Assembly: GCA_030267565.1 (NCBI GenBank) | Contig: BRXU01000010.1 | Coordinates: forward strand, 864,501-928,500 | DNA length: 64,000 nt | Reading direction: 5' to 3' | Source: Pleodorina starrii | Lineage: Eukaryota > Chlorophyta > Chlorophyceae > Chlamydomonadales > Volvocaceae | Shown: positions 57,163-64,000 of the stretch, piece after piece | How positions within the stretch are numbered: the stretch's first letter is position 1 | Layout of the letters: every line of letters begins with the position of its first letter | Notes under the pieces: model-generated | What the model was told of the DNA's origin: nothing | Seen by the model: the letters and a program-made list of their open reading frames with translations, nothing else | Database searches by the model: none | Program-made: the position numbers and the translations under genes

Positions 57163-58359
57163 ATGGATAACCGGAGGCCCCTCCGTGTTGAGAGACGGCC
57201 CGAGTACGACTCCGCGGCCAGTCTGGTGTGCAACGCCTACACGGCGTTCTTCCTTTGGTTGGTCGGGTTCTTCACTGCCGCTGAAGCCCACGCCCCCGCC
57301 GCCAATGCCGGCGGGCGGGCCGCCCACGCCGCCAATGCCGGCGGGCAGGCCGCCCACGCCGCCCACGCCGGCGGGGATCGTCTCGCCCCCGGCGGCCCGG
57401 AGGCCGCTCACGCGGGGGAGCAGCAGCCATCTACCAGCAGCGCAAACAACACACCAGCAGCACATGGGGCAAAGGCGTTGTTCACCGAGACTAATAATGA
57501 CTACGTGGCTTTGACTTGCTCGGAAGCCAAGTACTGCAGGGAGGTCGTCAGCTCGTGCCTGAACGCGCTCTTTGTGCGCATCCGCGCCTTCTTCGTCGGC
57601 ATCGGTCCGCTTGCCTGTCTGCTCATCAGCGCCTTCATGCAGATCAGCCTGCCCGTATTCATCCTGATGCACTGGCTCCACAACAAGCGCGCCGGCATCG
57701 ATTCGAGCGAGGATGTGAGCGTGAACGTGAAGGACGTGCTTCAGATTTTCCGGGCGACCGAGGTGGAGCAGCAGGAGAGCGACCACCTGCTTCGGGTCGA
57801 TTATTTTGACGATTATAACAACCCAAGTCCAGGCCCTGCTGATGTTCGGCACGTGAAAGTCTACTTCTGGGAGCTGCACTGGGCCAAGGGCCTCGTCGCC
57901 ACCTACGTGCTCTTCTACGTGCTGCTCAAGGACTTCCAGTGCATCTGCAAGCTGATGATCGTCGCGCTGCGGCTGTGGGCCGCGCGGCCCCGGCGCACGA
58001 TCCACCTCCAGCGGCCCATCGTCGTCATCTCGGTGATTATGTGCCTCGTCTACGAGGCCATTGTGGCGCTCGTGTTTGTCATTTCTCTGCTCGTCATCGG
58101 CCGCAGCACCAGCCCCAGAGACGTGCTGCTCAGCGGCGTGGGCGCCCTCTTCATTTTGGAGATGGACGACCTGGTCGTGTCGATGACGGAGGCGGAGTTC
58201 CAGGATCGCGCAAAGGTCACCATCATCGACAACGAGGCCGATGACTTGTACATGTTCCTGGAGGGCAAAAAAATGTTTGTGTACATACTCATCATCTGGC
58301 CCGTCGCCTTGTTTTGCGTGGCTGAATGGGCGCTCTTCGTCTGGAGCATTAACCGCTAG
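57163..58359 (+). CDS. Multi-pass membrane protein of unknown function
   Basis: Single open frame of 398 residues with ATG in a good context (CAAGATGG). A hydrophobic segment at about 24-40 is followed by a low-complexity Ala/His/Gly region (46-72) made of a 30-bp repeat (NAGGxAAHAA). Further hydrophobic segments lie at about 143-170, 243-271, 285-313, 320-334 and 371-394, so five to seven passes. A loop (about 175-240) is acidic, and a conserved-looking stretch EMDDLVVSMTEAEFQDR lies at 333-349 before the last segment. A Cys trio (119, 125, 132) precedes the second helix. I do not recognise the family; a channel or transporter-like role is only a guess. No intron is needed and codon use is GC-rich, unlike the flanks, supporting a real gene. 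Confidence 0.8.
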   Translation: MDNRRPLRVERRPEYDSAASLVCNAYTAFFLWLVGFFTAAEAHAPAANAGGRAAHAANAGGQAAHAAHAGGDRLAPGGPEAAHAGEQQPSTSSANNTPAAHGAKALFTETNNDYVALTCSEAKYCREVVSSCLNALFVRIRAFFVGIGPLACLLISAFMQISLPVFILMHWLHNKRAGIDSSEDVSVNVKDVLQIFRATEVEQQESDHLLRVDYFDDYNNPSPGPADVRHVKVYFWELHWAKGLVATYVLFYVLLKDFQCICKLMIVALRLWAARPRRTIHLQRPIVVISVIMCLVYEAIVALVFVISLLVIGRSTSPRDVLLSGVGALFILEMDDLVVSMTEAEFQDRAKVTIIDNEADDLYMFLEGKKMFVYILIIWPVALFCVAEWALFVWSINR

Positions 58360-58984
58360 ATAGATAGCTAGATAGCGCGCTAGGGTAAGTACCGAGATGG
58401 CTGGCTGGGTCCTACATACGGCTGGGTAGATACATGAATGGCTTGACCTACCGTTGAGATCGAATGATGTTTAATTGATTGACTGGGTGTTTGCTTGCTG
58501 GCGACCCGGTTCGTTGTTTCTGTTGATCTCCAAACAATTGAAGCTGGGGACGGAGCGTAGGGACCGAGCCGCTGGCACCTGTGCCGCAGGCAAGGCAGAG
58601 GCCGCGGGCATCTTGCCACCGCCGGCAAAGCAGAGGCGGCAGGCAGGAGTGGCACAGGCCGGGGGGTGTAGTGGGCGGCGGGGACGCACGCACGCGCGCA
58701 GTGCGTGTATGTCTGTCTGACGATATAGGAGTAACACACGCCGCCGCCGCTTGCATGGGGTGCTTCCTTATGTCGGTCAATTACGTGATTGGCGAGTTGG
58801 TCCGCTGTCATCGTGCGTCGTCGTTACTGCACAGATGTGCCTCAGCCGCAGCTAGCTGGCTGCGTGTTGGCGTTCATAACATTCGCGATGGTAGAAATTG
58901 CTGAGCTGCAACATAAGTTGCTGCTGGTAGTCAATCGTACTCACTTATATTCATTCGTACATGCATGTATGTTTCTTTCGATCC
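58360..58984. other. 3' flank of membrane protein gene; no gene seen
   Basis: A donor-like GGGTAAGT lies at 58383 just past the stop, and short GATA/CTAG repeats follow the stop. Overlapping small frames on both strands are not supported. Confidence 0.4.
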
Positions 58985-59446
58985 CGGCCATGAATGCATT
59001 ATTAGATAGACCTTCGCTGGCAAGAACATCCGTTGTGTGCACTGCCGTATATCCCATCATCAACGAAGGCAACCGCAGGCTTATTAGGCGCTGCAAATAG
59101 TGCCGCCGGTAGGTACGTGCATCGGTGCATGGGTAGATAGCCATTTTGTTTGCGCGTGTTCGTTTCGTCTTTTGCTAGCAGCTGGATTTTCTTAAAATTC
59201 TGTCGGGCATGGACTCCATCGTTGAAAGTTGTGCGCGTAGTCTTTTAATGTCTGCCGCACAGGCGGCGCATATGAAGGAGTACGTGCGTTTCAGATGTTT
59301 GTGTCGCCGTCATACCGACGACTGCTTGTCGGCCCTGGCCGGCTGCCGGTCAGTGCGCTTGTGGCGAGCGGAACGTAATCGGTAGTTGAAATCATGGATG
59401 GAGTTGAAAGCATGCGCGGCGGGTTCCCTGCCTTGAACGCCTTTAA
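58985..59446 (-). repeat. Dispersed repeat R4, copy 2
   Basis: Inverted counterpart of 44638-45055. Outside the shared block the flanks differ (TTTAAA on one side, AATAATGCATTC on the other), helping to define the repeat limits. Confidence 0.75.
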
Positions 59447-60490
59447 ACTGCAGACCTCCACGTCACGCCGCCTACCCTGGAGCACCCATAACCGGGCGTG
59501 ATCGTTAGGGACGGTACCTTCGCTCATCAGCGGGTTTCACCACTCCGCATTTAAAACAGACCCTACCTGATTCTAAATGCGCAATGCATCGATGCCTCTC
59601 CACCATCCAGACGCTATGTATGTTGTACGACCGTGAGCGGAAGGTTTACTACGTAACTATCGCAAAGGAAGCGTGTCTCGATCAGCAGTATCCAGACAGG
59701 ATAATAATAACTAGGCCAGAGCCGGTCCGGGCGGGCAAGCAATACATCCATCCCTTCCACCCTTTCCATCCTTCAAGGAGAAGGGGGTCGGGGCCACAAC
59801 CCAGCAGCTGTACGTAAGGGCTGCCCTGCCGCAGCTATGATGCCTGCAACATGCGTGAAAGCTGTGCGCGCGCCCGGCCACAGGTCGCTTCTTGGTGATG
59901 ATGCTTGCATGCATTTGCGTGGCGCGTCGCGCGTGGCCACCACCCAGACGTGAACCTTCATTTCCTGGGACTGTTCCGGGCAGACACGATAGATGCAGCA
60001 GGCAGCAGGCAGGAAAAGCACAGTGCTACGTGGTAAACATGCAATGAGGCTTGGCATGCTGTTTTGATTGGTTGTCGCGCGCGCTTACTTCAATCGCGCG
60101 CCCGATTGATTGATGAGCAATTGACGAAGTACGACGGAGCCCTCGATACATACAGCCGCGCGTACGCCGGCGTTCCATCCCTCGCTTGTATGTACGTGCG
60201 TGCAGGGCCACGAAAATGCGCATAGTTGCTAAGAGGTGCGTGCGGTGCCGCAGCGAGCCACCACGCATCAGCGCTTTATTACTGCTCGAACAACTGTTAG
60301 GCATGAGCACGCACGCAGGTGGGAACATATGCATGCTTGACTGCAGCGAGTGATTATCCCAGCTTCCTTAGCATTCGTCTTAAGAGTAATAGCGGAGGAG
60401 CATAAGCAAGGGGGGGGGGTCTCAATCGCTGGCTGGTTGGGGCGCTTGATTGAGCGAGCCGCCAGTGACACGTCTGTACTTTGGGGGCAT
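59447..60490. other. No gene seen
   Basis: Unassigned; small frames on both strands overlap and none has a recognisable motif. A G10 run is at about 60409. Confidence 0.4.
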
Positions 60491-60631
60491 AGTGTTGACA
60501 CGGTGTATGTTCGGCCTGCTTCAACATGGCCGTGTATTGCAAAAAGACACGGATAGTGTCATACACGGCCGCTTCAACACAACCGTGTACAGATGGCCTT
60601 GTCCAACACGGCCATGTATATCGCCCCGTGT
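60491..60631. repeat. Cluster of ACACGGCCGTGT-like palindromic motifs
   Basis: At least six partial copies of a self-complementary ACACGG(C)CGTGT motif within 140 bp, in both orientations, ending where repeat R3 starts. Function unknown; strong hairpin potential. Confidence 0.6.
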
Positions 60632-60962
60632 AGACACAGGTTGTCGCACGTACGGGAGGGAGCCGCCGCGGCGGGTGGCTTCTCGGTCATACTGCGAAGC
60701 CGCTTGCGCACCCATTGGGGAGGTGTCCAAGAGAGGGCGGGGCCAGTATGGGCGCGAATGGCCGCCGTCATAGCCAGCGCTCGGCGGATGCTGGTACTGT
60801 AAGCGCGGCCGGAGTCGTTGCTGACCAGGAGTAGGGTGGGTTAGCTGAGAAAACTCCAAAAATCCAAAAATCCCGTACGTATGACACAAGTAGGGGGAGT
60901 CCGTTTGGGTAGGGTTTGGGAACGTCTACGCTCACTTCGCTGTACAAGTCCCCCGTTCCTGA
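60632..60962 (-). repeat. Dispersed repeat R3, copy 2
   Basis: Reverse-complement match to 51771-52062. At CCGTTCCTG (end at 60961) the sequence changes abruptly to R1 copy 4, while copy 1 continues into a T run. Confidence 0.82.
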
Positions 60963-61211
60963 CAAGGGGTTGGTGTCGGCTTCCTTGAAGCCGGAAAAAG
61001 GGCGGGGCCCCGTTCAATCCGTACGGGTTAAGTCGAGTGCTAGGGCGGCGAGGGCGTGAAGTGTGAGAGTGTCGGCATTCCTGCTGATAGACAGCCAGAA
61101 CTTTATTCCCGAAATGCCTGCTAGCCGAGTCGCTAGCAAGGCCTGCCGGCGCCGCGCGAAGCGCGTCATCCCGCCGGGTGCATGAGCGCATGTGCGCATC
61201 GACCGAAATAC
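60963..61211 (-). repeat. Repeat R1, copy 4 (terminal 250 bp only)
   Basis: Begins, on the plus strand, CAAGGGGTTGGTGTCGG and carries the full terminal hairpin and one internal R1 unit. It ends at about 61211 after GCATCGACCGAAATA, where it departs from full-length R1. The rest of the element is missing. Confidence 0.85.
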
Positions 61212-63035
61212 CGTGGCTGTCGGACGGACGCGGTACGGAACGCCGTATACATACTGCTTTATTATCGACGGAACTCTTCGCCAAATAATAAAGGACAGCT
61301 GCTGGCTGGCGAGCCTCCTGGCGGCCAAGAAGTCGTCCGGCGGCGTCAGTGCGGTGGTCACCCGGGCGGGCGGGGTTCTGTGCCATCCCACCCGCCCCAC
61401 CCCAGCCCATCCACGCACCTTTCGGTACATGCCTTCGTTCCCATACATACGTATCTACATACCCCGTGTGTGTGTTTGTGCGTGTGTGTATTTGCCGGCT
61501 CATGTCCGTACGTCCGGGTAGGTTGCATGTATATGCTGTCGTCGTCTGGCATGCATGCATGGCCTGGCTGGCTGCCCTCCGCTGCAGTGCCGCTGCAGTC
61601 GGCCGACGACGACCACGCACGCACGCAGCTTGCCCCCTAGCTAGCTCGCTGTTGTGTTGGTTTTGCCCTGCCAATCAAGTGATTTCGTTGCAGCAAGCAG
61701 CCCATCAACGAGAACAACAACCAACAAGCAACCAACACCTCCATGCACGAACCATTGACAGCAATAATAGCACGTGCTGCTGGTTTGCTGGAGCGAACCA
61801 GCAGCCCGAACGAACAGCAGCTTTGCCCGGCCCGCTTTACTTGATTCTCGGCTACGTATATATCCACGCAGCCCATCGATATCAAATAAGCCATCTATCG
61901 CCGCCCCCCCACACACACCGGCCCCTTTGATACAACACCTTACTTGGGCTGCAATGTCGCTTTTCATTCGGACAGCTGTGAAGCTATCTACCTTCCCTTC
62001 CCTTCCCTTCCCCGCCGCCATGACCGAATGTACCTCGATTCGATCCGTCAAGACCGGCACGCATACGACATAAAACAAGCTTCTTCGCTGCCCTTGTCTG
62101 TACGTCACGTAACGTCATGTCACGTCATGCCACGCCATGTACGTTCCGCGGTACACATAGCAGCAACCCGCCGCTACCGCCACCACCATCGCTACCGCCG
62201 CCACCGCCGCCACCGCCACTACTGCCTCTACTGACGCACCTACCGCGGGGGTCCTCACGCACGCCGCCGGCCCGGCATTATTGCCGCCCCCTGAGCGAGA
62301 TTCAACATACACACGCATACAGTCCCCGCCGCCCGGCAAGCAATCACCGAACAAACTCATTTCAGCATTAACTACGCAGTCTCTCACTCGCTCCGGATGG
62401 ATCATCCATCCATACATCCATCCATACATGCATACACTCATCAGCCCATCCATACACCCATCAGCCCATACACCCATCTACGCGGTGACGGTGGGTGAAT
62501 GATCCCCGACCAGCCCCCACCCGCCGACCGCTCCAGCCCTCGCCTTCCGCACACGTCTCCTTCCCTCCTCAATCCTCTCAGCCCTCTGAACACCCTCGCA
62601 GCCTCTGTCCCCGAAAACACACACATACACACGTACCCCTCTCCCCCACCCCGCCCAATCGTGCTCCTCCCTTGATCCTATCCATGCCGCCCCTCCCTTC
62701 GCTCCCTTACCGTCCTTCCTCTCTCCCCGCGGCTCTTCTCTAACCCCCAGATAGATAACAGCCCCAACCCCACCCCCGCCGTCCGCTGCGGTATCCGTTG
62801 TCATGACCCCTCCCCCCACCCCACCCCAGCCCCCCACCCCAGCCCCCCCCGGGAAGTGTCATCCCCCGGTCGCGTTGCACTGAAGTCGCGGGTTAGCGAG
62901 CCAGGGGCACAGCTGCGGCGGCAGAGGCGCCACCGCCACCTCCAGCAGTCCCTCGCGGGGCAGGCTGTGGGTCCAACTCAGGAACATGGGGTCCAGGGGG
63001 GCCACGTCGATACCCTCCCTGAAACCCGCGGATGT
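61212..63035. other. No gene seen; simple-sequence tracts
   Basis: Includes a CTTCC run (61990-62010), a CCGCCACC-type trinucleotide tract (62165-62225), and CATCCATACATC repeats (62400-62470). Long open frames follow these tracts and are not supported as genes. Confidence 0.45.
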
Positions 63036-63092
63036 GGGCGGGGGCGGGGCGGGGCGGGGCGGGGCGGGGCGGGGCGGGGCGGGGCGGGGCGT
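63036..63092. repeat. (GGGGC)n array
   Basis: About eleven near-perfect 5-bp units, G-rich on the plus strand, with quadruplex potential. Sequence from 63093 to 63700 shows no recognisable gene; CCCAGTC repeats occur near 63478-63505. Confidence 0.9.
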
Positions 63093-63744
63093 ACAAAGAA
63101 ATACGGTACCGGTATCGCAGCGGAGATGGAGGCGGCGGGGCGGCGCGGGGCGAGCGGCGAGGTTGGCAGCCGCGGGTTAACGGAGGGTTAAAAACTAGGG
63201 TAAAGATTGGGGAATGCGTCATTGGCTCTGGATGGGGGCAGTTGGAGCGGACGGAGTGCGGGCGTGTAGTGGACGTGTGTATTTGGTGATTGTGTGCGAG
63301 GGAGGGGAGGAAAGAGTTATGGGGCTGGGGGAGGGGAGGGCGAAGCGGAGGAGCGAGGTTGCATTGGGTTGCCGCGCCTCCCTTTTTGAAAGGGAGGCGC
63401 GTAGCCCGGTGCAAGCCGTCGCTCCCACCCACCCACCCAGCCACTCCCTCCTGCCACCCGCATCTCAAGAAATCCCAGTCCCCAGTCCCCAGTCCCCAGT
63501 CCCCAAACCCAATCCACTCAAAACCCGCGCGCCAATTACCCAACACCCAACCTCCCACCACCTACCACCGCCATCACCACCACCACTCCCGCCTTTTCAG
63601 CGGAACCTGTGCTAGCCCCCATGGGACTGTTCCCCTGCCTTCACTCTCCCCGCTGTTCCAAGTTCTCCCCTCTAACATCCCCCCCTCTTGCGCCTCTCCG
63701 CGCGCCCCTGCCTAGAACACCCCAACCACACCACCCCACTGCCT

Positions 63745-64000
63745 CCTCTACCCACCCCACCCCAACTCCCACACCCCAACCCACCCCACCCCACACACCC
63801 CACCCCACCCCACACACCCCACACCCCACACCCCACACCCCACACCCCACACCCCACACCCCACACCCCACACCCCACACCCCACACCCCACACCCCACA
63901 CACCCCACCCCACGCCCCACACCCCACACACCCCACCCCACGCCCCACACCCCACCCCACACACCCCACACCCCACACCCCACCCCACCCCAACCCTCAC
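63745..64000. repeat. (CCCCACA)n / (CCCCA)n array reaching the window end
   Basis: Dense CCCCACACCCCAC repeats with short variants; the opposite strand is G-rich. It continues to the last base, so its true length is unknown. Gly/Trp/Val-rich frames on the minus strand are products of the repeat. Confidence 0.92.

Noticed and set aside
57103..58005. A 300-codon minus-strand frame over the membrane protein gene
   Set aside because: Antisense shadow: the plus frame has clear membrane helices and a well-placed start, the minus frame has none.
63641..64000. Gly/Trp/Val-rich proteins at the window end
   Set aside because: Translations of a CCCCACA array; three frames are open at once.

Overview
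The window looks like nuclear DNA of a volvocine green alga (Volvox/Chlamydomonas relatives). The evidence is three gene copies of the gametolysin / Volvox matrix-metalloprotease family (peptidase M11). They have many short exons with GT-AG introns, an HExxHxxGxxH zinc site, a Met-turn, and a Ser-Pro/hydroxyproline-type tail typical of volvocine extracellular-matrix proteins. Large amounts of repeat DNA surround them. The species cannot be fixed from sequence alone, and all gene models are read by eye from splice signals and reading-frame phase.

Layout. 1-3.6 kb: the 3' part of gametolysin gene A, whose upstream exons are outside the window or lost. 4.6-11.1 kb: a mobile-looking composite, made of repeat R1 reversed, a perfect 243-bp tandem duplication, GC-rich minisatellites, a GCTACG/GAGC satellite block with an inserted hAT-type MITE, and a GC hairpin. 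12.6-13.1 kb: a decayed Ty3/gypsy pol relic. 13.5-19.7 kb: gametolysin gene B, nine exons, with a frameshifted tail. 22.35-22.53 kb: a pure AAT microsatellite. 23.6-27.0 kb: an inverted partner of the first composite. 27.8-34.5 kb: gametolysin gene C, nine exons, intact, 752 codons plus stop. 35.5-43.5 kb: a third composite carrying a PIF1-like helicase gene and ending in R1. 44.4-48.3 kb: an F-box/ankyrin-like gene with a duplicated terminal exon, plus a truncated copy of its first exon. 49-56 kb: mostly repeats and unassigned sequence. 57.2-58.4 kb: an intronless multi-pass membrane protein gene of unknown function. 59-64 kb: dispersed repeats and simple-sequence arrays, no convincing gene.

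Genes B and C are a tandem duplication. Their middle parts (exon 3 to early exon 8, including a transposon remnant in intron 7) are almost identical, while both ends have diverged, which suggests gene conversion. Gene products would be secreted or surface-attached matrix proteases, likely acting on Hyp-rich glycoproteins of the cell wall or matrix.

The most unusual material is a repeat family (R1). Several copies share a 3' end with a 7-bp hairpin followed by CTTG and then always a T, a GC hairpin at the other side, and very different interiors (satellite DNA, or a helicase gene). This resembles a Helitron-like, cargo-carrying element but does not match the classical Helitron ends, so it is offered as a hypothesis.
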